From: Marinobacter azerbaijanicus
GTDB lineage: Bacteria; Pseudomonadota; Gammaproteobacteria; Pseudomonadales; Oleiphilaceae
NCBI RefSeq assembly: GCF_030250645.1
Contig: NZ_JASSVS010000008.1
Span: forward strand, 124,001 to 188,000
DNA: 64,000 bases
Reading direction: 5' to 3'
The translations under genes were made by a program, and so were the position numbers. Below the pieces are notes generated by a model. The model was not told the DNA's origin, did no database searches, and saw only the letters and a list, made by a program, of their open reading frames with translations. Of the stretch, positions 39,239 through 48,703 are shown one piece after another (position 1 is the stretch's first letter; every line of letters begins with the position of its first letter).

Positions 39239-40776
39239 CGTACCCCGCTTAACAGGGCCATGTCCCGATGCCAGGTCGACAGATCCTCCCGGTTGAATTT
39301 GCTGAGGCTGTCGTGGCCGCAGGCTCTGGCCATGACCTGCATCAGGGACACGGACGCCTCGAGGAAGTTCTTGAGCTGCCTGGACGACGTTTCGATATCA
39401 AGCCTCTGACGCAGGTCCTTTCTCTGGGTGGCGACGCCTGCGGGACAGTTGTTGGTGTTGCAGATCCGTGCGGCGACACACCCGATAGACTGGATGGCAC
39501 TGTTGGCGATGGCAACACCGTCGGCACCCAGAGCCATGGCCTTGACGAAATCAATGGGTAGCCGCAGACCACCGGTCACAATCAGAGTGACCCGGCCGCT
39601 GGCCCCATGGTCATCCAGGTAGCGCCGGGCCCGGGCCAGTGCAGGGATAGTGGGGACGCTGATGTGGTCCCGGAAAATCTCCGGGGCAGCACCGGTAGCA
39701 CCGCCACGGCCATCCAGAATGATATAATCGGCACCGGCGTCGAGGGCGAACTGCACATCGCGTTCAATGTGGTTGGCACTTAGCTTGAAACCCACCGGAA
39801 TACCACCGGTGATCTCCCGAACCCGGTTGGCGAACTGCCGGAAGTCTTCCACTGACTGCAGATCCTCAAAGGTGGGTGGTGATGTAAAAGGCTCACCCTC
39901 CTTGATGCCTCGTACCTCGGAAATCCTGCCAGTGTTCTTGTTGCCGGGCAGGTGGCCGCCGGTGCCGGTTTTCGCGCCCTGACCACCCTTGAAGTGAAAC
40001 GCCTGAACCTGCTTCAGTATTTTTTCGTCATAGCCGAACTTCGCGCTACCGAGTTCATAGAAGTAGCGGGAGTTCTCCTGCTGCTCTTCCGGCAATATGC
40101 CGCCTTCACCGGAGCAGATGCCGGTTCCGGCCATCTCTGCCCCCCGTGCCAGCGCGATTTTGGCTTCTTCAGACAGTGCCCCGAAGCTCATGTCAGACAC
40201 AAACAGCGGCATGCTGAGAGTCAGGGGCTTCTTTGCTTCCGGGCCAATAACCAGTTCGGTGGACACTTCCGCATCTTCCATCAGCGGCCTGGAGGCCAAT
40301 TGGGCCACCATGAGCTGCAGATCGTCCCAGTGGGGCAGGGTATGGCGCGGAACGCCCATCGCCGTTGTGGGGCCGTGTGGGCCCATGTTGCTCAGGCCTT
40401 CCCGGGCAAGTTGGTGGATGAACGCAACGGTCGGCTCCTCCGTTGTTGCCTTCGCCTTCGGCGCCTTATCGGAATCTCCGTTTTCCCCATTGTCTTCACT
40501 ATCTTTACCGGGCCCTTCTTTTCCCACCTGGTCTTTGCTGAACCGTTGATGGGTGCCGTCGCAGTAGGGGGCATCGTGAGTGTGTTTGCACTGGCACAGC
40601 ACGGCCTCCTCGTCTTTGTCGGGGGTAAAACTCTTGGGCGTGAAATCCGTGTCGGCGTGGGAGCCATCACAGAAAGGCTGGTCGTCGGAACGTCCGCAGG
40701 TGCAGAAAAGGTACTCCTCGCCCTTCTTTAACGAGACTTTCCTGGGTTTGTTGTCTGCGATTACGGGATTGCTCAT
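39208..40776 (-). CDS. Glutamate-synthase-like FMN protein with two N-terminal CDGSH iron-sulfur motifs
   Basis: 522 residues. Two CDGSH-type [2Fe-2S] sites come first: Cys25, Cys27, Cys36, His40, and Cys61, Cys63, Cys72, His76. A charged linker (about 80-110) leads to a GltB-type FMN/[3Fe-4S] barrel: GSAKFGYDEKILKQVQAFHFKGGQGAKTG (about 245-275), the FMN strand YIILDGRGGATGAAPE, and iron-sulfur cysteines in GCVAARICNTNNCPAGVATQ. There is no glutaminase domain, so it is not a full glutamate synthase; such stand-alone proteins have unknown electron partners. On the minus strand it follows the peptidase gene by 90 bp and may share its transcript. Confidence 0.9.
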   Translation of the reverse strand: MSNPVIADNKPRKVSLKKGEEYLFCTCGRSDDQPFCDGSHADTDFTPKSFTPDKDEEAVLCQCKHTHDAPYCDGTHQRFSKDQVGKEGPGKDSEDNGENGDSDKAPKAKATTEEPTVAFIHQLAREGLSNMGPHGPTTAMGVPRHTLPHWDDLQLMVAQLASRPLMEDAEVSTELVIGPEAKKPLTLSMPLFVSDMSFGALSEEAKIALARGAEMAGTGICSGEGGILPEEQQENSRYFYELGSAKFGYDEKILKQVQAFHFKGGQGAKTGTGGHLPGNKNTGRISEVRGIKEGEPFTSPPTFEDLQSVEDFRQFANRVREITGGIPVGFKLSANHIERDVQFALDAGADYIILDGRGGATGAAPEIFRDHISVPTIPALARARRYLDDHGASGRVTLIVTGGLRLPIDFVKAMALGADGVAIANSAIQSIGCVAARICNTNNCPAGVATQRKDLRQRLDIETSSRQLKNFLEASVSLMQVMARACGHDSLSKFNREDLSTWHRDMALLSGVRYAGMVDPSA

Positions 40777-40866
40777 AAGCCGACTCCTTGGTTGTTTACA
40801 AGAGCTACGCTGGCATCCGGTATGCGGATTGGCTGCCGGGGATGGATGCCCGGCGGGCCAACCGGG

Positions 40867-41832
40867 TCAGAGTCCCTGGGCCCCCCTGCGAAGCCAGTCG
40901 TGCACAAACGAGAGCTTCTGGCGTGCGAAATCCGACAGTACAAAGGGGTACAGGTCTGAAAGACCCATGGACCGATTCACGTGGTTTACGCCCACGGCAA
41001 TCGATGCGGCAATGTGGATCAGACGCTGGGCATCGGGCTCGGAATAGGGGTCCCAGTTGGTACCCGGAACATCCGGAGAGGTAAGGCCTGCAGCCACAAA
41101 GCTGTCGGTCAGATCTGTCAGGTGCAACAGGTGGGCAGCCGTTTCCGCCCAGTCTTCATGGGGATGGGCCGAAGCGTAGCTGGTCAGGTAATACTGCTTC
41201 CAGTCCGGCGGCGGGCCGTTTTCGTAGTGGTGTTGCAGCGCCCCGGGGTAGCTGATTCGCTCATCACCAAACATTGCACGGAAGGCATCGAGGAAATCCT
41301 CCCGCAGGCTCAGGCGCCACCAGAGCATATGGGAGATCTCATGGCGCATATGGCCAATCATGGTCCTGTAGGGCTCTTCCAGTGCTTCACGGCGGGTGGT
41401 GCGCAACACCGGATCCGCCTCGGCCACGCTGATAGTCACCACACCCTGGGCATGCCCCATGGGTACCGGGGTGGGCCCTTCGGCAAGCATGTGGAAAACG
41501 GGCCGTGCCCCCGGGTCTTCCGGGCGGAACCAGTGCCAGCGCCCCAGATTGTCGAGCGCCCAACGTTTGGCCGCCTCGGTTTGAGCCCAATTAGGCATTG
41601 CGTTGGGAATGGATGGGTCTGGTGCCAATGCCGTCATGGCACAGGAACGGCAGAAAGCCCCTTGCTCAGGCGCAATCCAGTTGCATCCAATCACATCGCG
41701 GTTGGCGCAGAAGGGCGGCATGGGCAGAAAGGCCCGTGCCTGTGGGTCGTAAGCAACGGGAGTACCGTCGGCAGTGGCAAGATTATCGAACCAGAGTGAG
41801 CCGGAACCGACGGGGTTTGCGAAAACGCGCAT
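40867..41832 (-). CDS. Zinc-ribbon plus putative zinc-binding metallopeptidase
   Basis: 321 residues. An N-terminal zinc-ribbon-like region has Cys42, Cys50, Cys61 and Cys64 (FCANRDVIGC, FCRSC). The peptidase motif HEISH is at 164-168 in GHMRHEISHMLWW, with DWAETAAHLLHL as the likely second ligand helix. This matches the family of cytosolic putative zinc peptidases with an added zinc ribbon, whose substrates are unknown. Start at ATG 41832: GGAAG lies about 10 bases upstream and the N-terminus MRVFANP matches the family; the open frame continues to 41934. The context (CPA antiporter upstream, CDGSH-GltB downstream) gives no pathway. Confidence 0.85.
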   Translation of the reverse strand: MRVFANPVGSGSLWFDNLATADGTPVAYDPQARAFLPMPPFCANRDVIGCNWIAPEQGAFCRSCAMTALAPDPSIPNAMPNWAQTEAAKRWALDNLGRWHWFRPEDPGARPVFHMLAEGPTPVPMGHAQGVVTISVAEADPVLRTTRREALEEPYRTMIGHMRHEISHMLWWRLSLREDFLDAFRAMFGDERISYPGALQHHYENGPPPDWKQYYLTSYASAHPHEDWAETAAHLLHLTDLTDSFVAAGLTSPDVPGTNWDPYSEPDAQRLIHIAASIAVGVNHVNRSMGLSDLYPFVLSDFARQKLSFVHDWLRRGAQGL

Positions 41833-41896
41833 AGAATAAGTCTTCCAGCTGAATGAACTTCGAGTATAGGAATCACCGGCGCACAGTGTCCAATTC

Positions 41897-43249
41897 TCAG
41901 CTGGTTGATTTCCGCGAGCGCCAGAAACGGGCAATGGTGGGTTTTACACTTACGCCATGAACCAGGATCGACAGTGCAACCACCACGAAGGTCAGGTGGA
42001 TCAATTCCAGTGCAATCTCTTCCGGTAGCCCATGCTGGATTGCGTACATCAGGTAGTACAGCGAACCGATGCCGCGAACACCGAACCAGCCTGCAAGGTT
42101 GCGCATGCGCATAGGGGCATTGGTTCCGAGCAGGCCGAGATGGACGCTGATGGGGCGTGCGACAAAGAACAGGAATGCGGCAAATCCAACGGCCCGCCAG
42201 CTCCAGGAGTCCCAGAAAAGTGACCCTCCGATCAATAGCACCAACACAATTTCGGCCAGCCTTTCCAGATGTTCGTTGAATACCAACGAGCTCTGGTGAA
42301 CATGGGCAATGGCCTTGGGCGCCTCGCCCGGCTTTGCTTCTCCGGAGGTCGGATCCGAGTACTGCTGCTTGAGACCGCTCAGCTTCAATTCCGTGTGGCG
42401 CAATGCCACTGCGGCACTGAATACGGCCAGAAAGCCCCAGGCATTCACCAACAGGCTGACGCCATAGGCGAGCGCAATCAGCCCCAGGCCCAGAAAACTT
42501 TCAAGGAACTCGGAATGGGTGAACGTAGTGCGCAGTCTCTGTACTAACCAGCCAACGGCATAGCCCGCCAGAATGCCAATGCCAATTCCCGCGCCGGTGG
42601 CCCAGACCACATCAATCACCAGCCAGCGAGAACCATCATCACCGAGGTCATGCAGGCCCAGCAGGCCCAGCCCCAACATCACAAACGGAAATGCGGTGCC
42701 GTCGTTCATGCCGGCTTCGCAGGTCAACGCGAACCGCAAACGGTCAGGGTCATCGGCATGGCGAACCTGAACTTCCGTCGCCAGCACGGGGTCTGTCGGG
42801 GCAACCACAGCGCCGAGGATGACAGCCGCGCCCAGAGGCAGGGCAAGCCAGTAGTATCCGAAAAACGCGACCAGCCCGACCGTAAGCGTCATCGAGATCA
42901 CTGCCAGTTGCAGAGGGTTGCGCCAGCGTTTGAAGGTAACGGGTGCCGGCATTTTCACCCCGGCGCAATACAGCGAAATCAGCACTGCGATTTCGGTCAG
43001 CAGTTCCAGCAGCGCCGACTCTTCCAGCGGATTGAAGTGAAACAGGCCAAGGCCCATGGGACCGACCACAAACCCGATCAGCAGGTACACGATGGCGGAC
43101 GTGGCAGGCACGGTCTTGATGTAGGAGGCGGTAAAGCCCACTACCAGCAGTAGTGAGCCAAGCAGTATAAACCAGGTGGCAGTGGTCATAGATAGCTCAT
43201 CGAAGAATGTCAGTGTGCCGGGAACCTCGGAGGGTTCTGAGCCGCTCAC
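41897..43249 (-). CDS. Cation:proton antiporter, CPA1 family
   Basis: 450-residue inner-membrane protein with about 12 hydrophobic segments. NhaP-type motifs: VVAPTDPVLATEVQ in the fifth helix, and EAGMNDGTAFPFV with the conserved Asp of the ion site. The start is GTG 43249; an in-frame ATG at 43189 with weaker upstream signal is possible. A cytoplasmic loop near 285-305 (QQYSDPTSGEAKPGEAP) separates the last helices. Likely exchanges Na+ or K+ for H+ in a marine organism. It is the first gene of a minus-strand series with the peptidase. Confidence 0.9.
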   Translation of the reverse strand: MSGSEPSEVPGTLTFFDELSMTTATWFILLGSLLLVVGFTASYIKTVPATSAIVYLLIGFVVGPMGLGLFHFNPLEESALLELLTEIAVLISLYCAGVKMPAPVTFKRWRNPLQLAVISMTLTVGLVAFFGYYWLALPLGAAVILGAVVAPTDPVLATEVQVRHADDPDRLRFALTCEAGMNDGTAFPFVMLGLGLLGLHDLGDDGSRWLVIDVVWATGAGIGIGILAGYAVGWLVQRLRTTFTHSEFLESFLGLGLIALAYGVSLLVNAWGFLAVFSAAVALRHTELKLSGLKQQYSDPTSGEAKPGEAPKAIAHVHQSSLVFNEHLERLAEIVLVLLIGGSLFWDSWSWRAVGFAAFLFFVARPISVHLGLLGTNAPMRMRNLAGWFGVRGIGSLYYLMYAIQHGLPEEIALELIHLTFVVVALSILVHGVSVKPTIARFWRSRKSTS

Positions 43250-43372
43250 GATGCGCTCTTCAACGGTCCATTGCCACCCCGTGCGTATTAAATCGCAGTA
43301 AAAGCGCGTTCGTTTCCCGGCACTGACGCTGTCAGCCTGCCGTTGTCGTAGCTACTGGCCCTGTTGCCAGGA

Positions 43373-43888
43373 TTACTCCACAGTAATTGTGATCTTTTCG
43401 GACATGATCGGTGGTTCGTGGGGAACATGCATGTGGTCGCCCAGGAGTAACTGAAGGGTATGTTCCCCGGGCTCCAGTTCCAACTCGGTGGTGGTCTGCC
43501 CACCGCCAAAGTGGACCACCTGATCCGTGGACGGCAGCGGCTCGTCCAATGGTGGCAGCTTATCCAGGTCAATCAACAGATGATGGTGGCCGGTATTCTC
43601 CTCGTCAGTGCCTGCTTTGGCGACGTCCATTCCTTCCAGTCCGAATTCCACGGTCACAGGGCTGGTTACAGTGGCGCCATCCTCCGGGGTCAGAATGGTC
43701 ACTTCAGCGCTGGCCGGCGCACTCGTGCGTTTCGACGAGAGGTCTTCCGTTGCTGCTTCTCTTTCGTCCGCAGTCGCCTCACTCTGCGACATGGGCTGTT
43801 CCTCCTCACTGCTGTCTGAACATCCCTGCAGCAAAGTGCCTGAGGCAAACAACACGCTGATCAGTGAAACCTTCAATAACGTATCCAT
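43373..43888 (-). CDS. DUF4399 domain lipoprotein
   Basis: 171-residue lipoprotein. Signal with lipobox TLLQGC puts the lipidated Cys at 23. An acidic linker (about 24-60) precedes the DUF4399 domain: TVTSPVTVEFGLEGMDVAKAG, the GHHHLLIDLDKLP histidine cluster, and the matching LGDHMHVPHEPPIMS at the C-terminus. The histidines could bind metal such as copper, as suspected for related cupredoxin-like domains. ATG at 43888 has AAGGAGG about 7 bases upstream. Confidence 0.88.
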   Translation of the reverse strand: MDTLLKVSLISVLFASGTLLQGCSDSSEEEQPMSQSEATADEREAATEDLSSKRTSAPASAEVTILTPEDGATVTSPVTVEFGLEGMDVAKAGTDEENTGHHHLLIDLDKLPPLDEPLPSTDQVVHFGGGQTTTELELEPGEHTLQLLLGDHMHVPHEPPIMSEKITITVE

Positions 43889-44029
43889 GGCGAGTTCCTC
43901 CTTGTGCCATTGATGGGTCTGACTTCGATTACACATTCCAAAGTAACAAATAGCAGACGATCAAGAACTGCATAGAATAGCGGCAGGTTTTGATAACAAA
44001 CACAGTCTTAACAACGGCAACTCGCCTAA

Positions 44030-44512
44030 TTAGTCTGGCAGGTGGATCAATGGTAGCGGTGACAGGGGCTTAACGGTCTGAATCGCAAAGTTGCTGCGAA
44101 TGTCCCTGATGCCCGGTATCTTGAGCAATGTTCCTGTCAGAAAGTTTTCGTAGGACCGGAGATCCGGCACTACCACCTGCAGAAGGAAATCAGATTCGCC
44201 GGAAACCAGGTGGGCCATAACGACTTCCGGTAACACGCTGACCGCCTCGCGGAAGGCTTCCGCTTCTTTCTCGCGATGACGCTCCACTTTGACGCCTACG
44301 AAGACGGTAAGCCCAAGGCCCACCTGCTCCTGGTCCAGCACCGCACTGTAACCCTTGATCACCCCGGATTCCTCAAGCAGGCGCACCCTGCGTGAACAGG
44401 GGGAAGGTGACAAACCAATGTCTGCGGCCAGGTCGATATTGGGCAAGCGGCCGTTGGCCTGCAGCGCCTCCAGAATTTTCCGGTCGAATCGGTCAAGCTT
44501 ATAATTTGGCAT
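44030..44512 (-). CDS. Lrp/AsnC family transcriptional regulator
   Basis: 160-residue regulator. The N-terminal HTH (LDRFDRKILEALQANGRLPNIDLAADIGLSPSPCSRRV) and the C-terminal RAM ligand domain (VKVERHREKEAEAF, VMAHLVSGESDFLLQVV) are complete. These proteins sense amino acids. It is divergent from the LysE exporter 125 bp away, the usual pairing of an Lrp regulator with its amino-acid exporter, so it probably controls that gene. Confidence 0.92.
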   Translation of the reverse strand: MPNYKLDRFDRKILEALQANGRLPNIDLAADIGLSPSPCSRRVRLLEESGVIKGYSAVLDQEQVGLGLTVFVGVKVERHREKEAEAFREAVSVLPEVVMAHLVSGESDFLLQVVVPDLRSYENFLTGTLLKIPGIRDIRSNFAIQTVKPLSPLPLIHLPD

Positions 44513-44637
44513 GCGTGGCTTATAAATGATGAAAAAGTAGTTGTATGTGCCAATGTTAAAGCATTAATTGGCTTGTAAAGCAACCCTTCGCTATCAGGGT
44601 AGGGGTATACTCAATGCGTTGATCCAGCAGGAGCAAT

Positions 44638-45270
44638 ATGGATGTGAGTGACCTTTTTCTGTTTTTTACCGCCCTGGTAGCGATCTATCTTGCCCCTGGG
44701 CCGGACATGATCCTGGTTCTGGGCACAACGGTCAGCGAGGGAGCAAAACACGCCATTGCCACCGCAACAGGGCTTGCTCTGGCCCGGTCCATCCACGTGT
44801 TGCTGGCGGCAGTGGGGCTTGCCGCGCTTTTTGAGTCACAACCCTGGACGTACCATACCGTTCGCCTGTTGGGGGCTGGCTATCTGCTCTACCTGGGCTG
44901 GCAGTTTCTGCGTAAGGCCAGCGCCTTGCCTACCCGGAGTGTTCTGGCAGCTGCGGGGTTGCCGAGCCGGGGCTATCTGGCTGCCTTCCGCCGGGGCCTG
45001 GCAACCAATCTGCTCAACCCGAAATCGCTGATTTTCTGCTCGGTACTGCTTCCCCAGTTCATCCATCCGGAGCTTTCCGGTGTGGCGGGCCAGTTTGCCA
45101 TTCTGGCGCTGATACTGGTGCTGACCGGGTTTGCCTTCGACGTTGGCTATGCACTGATGGGCCGCGGGTTATGGGCCATTACTGCGGAAAATGCCAGGTA
45201 CCAGAAGGCTCAGAACAACGTCTTTGCATTGCTGTTGATGTGCATTGGCTTGAAGGTCGCTTTTTCCTAG
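44638..45270 (+). CDS. LysE family amino-acid exporter
   Basis: 210-residue inner-membrane exporter of the RhtB/LysE type with about six hydrophobic helices. The family motif LAPGPDMILVLGTTVSEGAKHAIATATGLA (described, residues 19-48) and the central GLATNLLNPKSLIFCSVLLPQF (described, near 118) are present. Divergent from the Lrp regulator. Its stop codon lies in a CTAG shared with the stop of the convergent racemase gene. Confidence 0.92.
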   Translation: MDVSDLFLFFTALVAIYLAPGPDMILVLGTTVSEGAKHAIATATGLALARSIHVLLAAVGLAALFESQPWTYHTVRLLGAGYLLYLGWQFLRKASALPTRSVLAAAGLPSRGYLAAFRRGLATNLLNPKSLIFCSVLLPQFIHPELSGVAGQFAILALILVLTGFAFDVGYALMGRGLWAITAENARYQKAQNNVFALLLMCIGLKVAFS

Positions 45271-45971
45271 TGCGCCTTGCTCTCACCAAGGGCCTGTTCA
45301 ACTGCCTGCGCAGCATGAATCTCCGTTGTATCGTAAAGCGGAACCGGGGTATCGGCCTGTCGGATCAGTAAGCCAATTTCGGTACATCCGAGAATAACCG
45401 CCTGGGCACCGCGCTCCGACAGCGAGGTGACGATATCCAGATATGCCTGACGGGATTCCGGGTTGATCGTACCCTGGCACAGTTCCTCGTAGATGATGTG
45501 GTGGACCCTGTCCCGCTGGGGTTCATCCGGCGTGATTACCTCCAGGCCGGCTGCCTCCAGACGGTCGCGGTAGAACGCCTGTTCCATGGTAAATCTTGTA
45601 CCCAGCAGGCCCACGCAATCGATACTGTCCCGGAGCAGAACCTTCGCAGTGGCATCGGCAATATGGAGCAGGGGAATACGAAGGTTTTGTTCTATCTCCG
45701 GCGCCACCTTGTGCATGGTATTGGTTCCAATCACCAGGAAATCGGCGCCGGCGTTCTGCACCGAAAGGGCAGCTTCAGAAAGAATCCGTGCAGTGGCCGC
45801 CCAGTCTCCGCTGTGCTGAAGCGCTTCAATCTCGGCAAAATCCACGCTGTAGAGCACCAGCTTTGCGGAGTGCAGGCCACCCAGGCGGGCTTTCACGCCC
45901 TCATTGATCAGCCGGTAGTAGGTCTGGCTGGACTCCCAGCTCATGCCGCCAAGTAGACCAATGGTTTTCAT
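45267..45971 (-). CDS. Aspartate/glutamate racemase family protein, YgeA-like, atypical active site
   Basis: 234-residue two-domain racemase fold, very like E. coli YgeA: MKTIGLLGGMSWESSQTYYR, HSAKLVLYSVDF, LLGTRFTMEQAFYRDRL, and ILGCTEIGLLI with Cys196. The first catalytic cysteine, which in YgeA sits directly before TNTMHK, is here Gly82 (codon GGA at 45728-45726). With one of the two acid/base cysteines missing, normal two-base racemisation is doubtful; a one-sided reaction or different substrate is possible. The neighbouring LysE exporter points to amino-acid metabolism. Confidence 0.88.
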   Translation of the reverse strand: MKTIGLLGGMSWESSQTYYRLINEGVKARLGGLHSAKLVLYSVDFAEIEALQHSGDWAATARILSEAALSVQNAGADFLVIGTNTMHKVAPEIEQNLRIPLLHIADATAKVLLRDSIDCVGLLGTRFTMEQAFYRDRLEAAGLEVITPDEPQRDRVHHIIYEELCQGTINPESRQAYLDIVTSLSERGAQAVILGCTEIGLLIRQADTPVPLYDTTEIHAAQAVEQALGESKAH

Positions 45972-46097
45972 AGAGACATTCCTTGTTCGAGGCGATTTTC
46001 CCGGTGGAAGACAGAAATATGGTAAAACGTTGCAGCCAGGAAAATGCTATGTTCAGGTCAAACGTAACTCTGGACCAACGACTGTATCCGGCTCTCC

Positions 46098-47489
46098 ATG
46101 ATTGACGCAATAACCAGATCACACTTACGGCTCGTCCTGCTGGTCACCGTTCTCTTTCTCACCGCTTGCGCTACCCGTCAGGAACCTAGCCGGGCTCCGG
46201 TGGAATTGCCGGCTGAATATACCCGAACCGGCCACCTGGCTGTTTCCGACACATGGTGGAAGGCGTTTGACGATAGACAACTGGACAGACTCGTTGAGCG
46301 GGCCCTGGACGATAACCTGAGCCTTCGTGCCAGCTATCAGAGATTACGTCAGGCCCGGGCTGTGGCAGACAGGCAGGGTGCCGCACTGTTTCCCTCACTG
46401 GACGCCACTGCTGGAGCAGAGCGACAGGAAACCGACAATACAGAAACCGATACCTTCAGTGCCGGCCTGAGTGCCAGTTATGAGGTAGACCTCTGGGGGC
46501 GCGTACAATCGGTTAGCGAGGCGGAGTCATTTCGGGCCTCTGCGTCCCTGGCGGATTACCAGGCTGCCGCTGTCTCCCTGAGCGGGGAAATTGCCAATAC
46601 CTGGTTTCAGCTGGTGGAACAACGGGCTCAGCTCGCCCTGGCAGAGAGCCAGCTGGAAACCAATAACAAGGTACTGACGGTGATTGAGTCCCGGTTTGCC
46701 ATGGGTCAGAACAGCAGTGCCGATGTGCTTCGCCAACGCCAGCTGGTCAGCGCTTCCCGGGAACGTCTGAGTAACATTGAAGGCGAAGCCGGTGTACTGC
46801 AGCATCAGCTGGCGGTTCTGCTCGGGCAGTCGCCGGGCCAGGGCAACCTCCCAGAAGACGATACCCTGCCAGCGCTACCGCCGCTGCCGGAAACCGGTGT
46901 GCCTGCAGAACTGGTCCAGCGCAGGCCCGATCTGCAGCAGGCCTGGAGAGTGGTACAGGCGGCTGACCGGGACCTGGCAGCCGCCATCAGTAACCGGTTC
47001 CCGCGATTTTCCATCGAGGCGTCCATCCGCTCGCAGGCGAATGATGCCGGGGACTTGTTCGACAACTGGCTGTCGACACTGGCCGGCAATCTGGTGGTTC
47101 CCCTGGTGGACGGGGGCGAGCGCCGTGCCGAGGTTCGCCGCTCCGGGGCCGTGCTCGAAGAACTCATTCAGGAATACGGGCAGGCCGTTATTGTTGCCGT
47201 CCGGGAAGTCGAAGATGCACTGGCCCGGGAACAGCAGCAGCGCCGGCGGTTGCAGAGCCTCAATGATCAGGGCCGGTTGGCTGATACAACCTATCGGCAG
47301 CTTCGTAACCAGTATCTGAATGGTACAGTCAGTTACATTGAGGTGTTGACCGCCTTGAAGGACAAACAGGATCTTCAGCGCACGATTCTGAACACTCGCC
47401 AGCAATTGCTCACCACCCGTGTGGCGCTTTACCGGGCACTGGCCGGAAGCATCGAATCCGCGAAAACTCCGGAGAACAACGAGGTATGA
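46098..47489 (+). CDS. RND efflux system outer-membrane lipoprotein (NodT/OprM type)
   Basis: 463-residue TolC-class channel. Signal with lipobox LTAC (Cys24) anchors it in the outer membrane. The duplicated outer-membrane efflux domain shows DRQLDRLVERALDDNLSLRAS and ASYEVDLWGRVQS in the first half, and RRPDLQQAWRVVQAADRDLAAA and the helical hairpin in the second. Its stop overlaps the adaptor start by 4 bases (ATGA), so channel, adaptor and pump form one operon. Confidence 0.93.
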   Translation: MIDAITRSHLRLVLLVTVLFLTACATRQEPSRAPVELPAEYTRTGHLAVSDTWWKAFDDRQLDRLVERALDDNLSLRASYQRLRQARAVADRQGAALFPSLDATAGAERQETDNTETDTFSAGLSASYEVDLWGRVQSVSEAESFRASASLADYQAAAVSLSGEIANTWFQLVEQRAQLALAESQLETNNKVLTVIESRFAMGQNSSADVLRQRQLVSASRERLSNIEGEAGVLQHQLAVLLGQSPGQGNLPEDDTLPALPPLPETGVPAELVQRRPDLQQAWRVVQAADRDLAAAISNRFPRFSIEASIRSQANDAGDLFDNWLSTLAGNLVVPLVDGGERRAEVRRSGAVLEELIQEYGQAVIVAVREVEDALAREQQQRRRLQSLNDQGRLADTTYRQLRNQYLNGTVSYIEVLTALKDKQDLQRTILNTRQQLLTTRVALYRALAGSIESAKTPENNEV

Positions 47490-48703
47490 ACCAACCCATT
47501 GATGAGAAAGCGGTCCGTCCTGAGAGAGGCAGAGCCGGCCTTCTGAAAACCGTGTTGGTGTCGCTGATGATTGTTCTGGTGGGGTTTGCCCTGATCTGGT
47601 TGATCTTCAGCACAGAACCCACTGCCACCCGCAAAGATACCGCCCGTGAGACCGCCATGCTGGTGGATGTCCAGAGTGTCAACCGCGGGCGCTTCACGCC
47701 CATCGTAGAAGTAATGGGGCAGGTGGTTCCTTCCCGCCAGATCACGCTGGGTTCCCGGGTGAGTGGTGAAGTTATTCGCCAGACCGATGCTTTTACGCCA
47801 GGCAGGCGAGTCGAAGAGGGGACAGAACTGCTTCGGATCGATCCGGCGGATTTTGAAGCCACGCTGCAACAGAGACGCAGTGAGCTGCAGCAGGCAAAGG
47901 CTGATTTTGAGCTTGAACAGGGACAACAAGTTGTTGCCCGGCAGGAATTTGAATTACTGGGCGACGATATTGCGGCGGTTAATGACGCGCTGATACTCCG
48001 CGAGCCACAGCTGAAACAGGCCAAAGCCCGAGTGGCTGGCGCTGAGGCTGCGGTCAAGCAGGCCGAGCTTGATCTTGCCCGAACACGAATCCGCGCACCG
48101 TTTCCTGCCCAGGTGCTCAGCCGGGAGGTGTCGCTGGGCTCACAGGTCAGCACCGGTCAGTCTCTTGGCAGGTTGGCGGGAACCGGTCAGTATTGGGTGG
48201 AGGCGACCGTTCCGCTATCCAGACTCCGCTGGCTGACTTTTACCTCTGATCCGGAAACGTCCGGCGCCCCTGTTACCCTGCACCACGACACCGTCTGGCC
48301 AGCCGGCCAGACTCGCGAGGGCCGGCTGGCACAACTGGTTGGCGAACTGGACGATAACGCCCGCATGGCCCGGGTTCTTATCACTGTCGAAGACCCACTG
48401 GCGCTGGATCGGGCGGAAGGTAAGCCACCGATGATTCTTGGTGGGTTTGTGCGAGCTGAAATACAGGGCCGGCCATTGGACAACGTTGTACGTATCGAGC
48501 GAGATCTGGTTCGCCGTAATAACACGGTGTGGGTCATGGAGGAACGCCAACTGGCCATTCGCGACGTTGAAATCGCCTTTCGTGATAATGACTACGCCTA
48601 TATACAGGCAGGACTGGAACATGGTGACCAGGTCATAACCAATGATCTCTCATCGGTTGTCAGTGGTGCCCGGCTGAGGCTGGAGGGTGACGGCGATGAG
48701 TGA
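47486..48703 (+). CDS. RND efflux periplasmic adaptor subunit
   Basis: 405-residue membrane-fusion protein. An N-terminal helix (about 20-42) anchors it. The biotinyl-lipoyl-like half motif [18 protein letters not shown] (near 80) and its partner [22 protein letters not shown] (described, near 200) flank a coiled-coil hairpin (about 130-190, [20 protein letters not shown]). A beta-barrel domain follows. It bridges the inner-membrane pump and the outer-membrane channel encoded on either side. The stop region overlaps the pump gene by 8 bases. Confidence 0.93.
   Translation: MNQPIDEKAVRPERGRAGLLKTVLVSLMIVLVGFALIWLIFSTEPTATRKDTARETAMLVDVQSVNRGRFTPIVEVMGQVVPSRQITLGSRVSGEVIRQTDAFTPGRRVEEGTELLRIDPADFEATLQQRRSELQQAKADFELEQGQQVVARQEFELLGDDIAAVNDALILREPQLKQAKARVAGAEAAVKQAELDLARTRIRAPFPAQVLSREVSLGSQVSTGQSLGRLAGTGQYWVEATVPLSRLRWLTFTSDPETSGAPVTLHHDTVWPAGQTREGRLAQLVGELDDNARMARVLITVEDPLALDRAEGKPPMILGGFVRAEIQGRPLDNVVRIERDLVRRNNTVWVMEERQLAIRDVEIAFRDNDYAYIQAGLEHGDQVITNDLSSVVSGARLRLEGDGDE

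Noticed and set aside
39208..40776. Full glutamate synthase large subunit
   Set aside because: The protein is 522 residues without the N-terminal glutaminase domain or the C-terminal GXGXG domain; only the FMN/iron-sulfur barrel is present.
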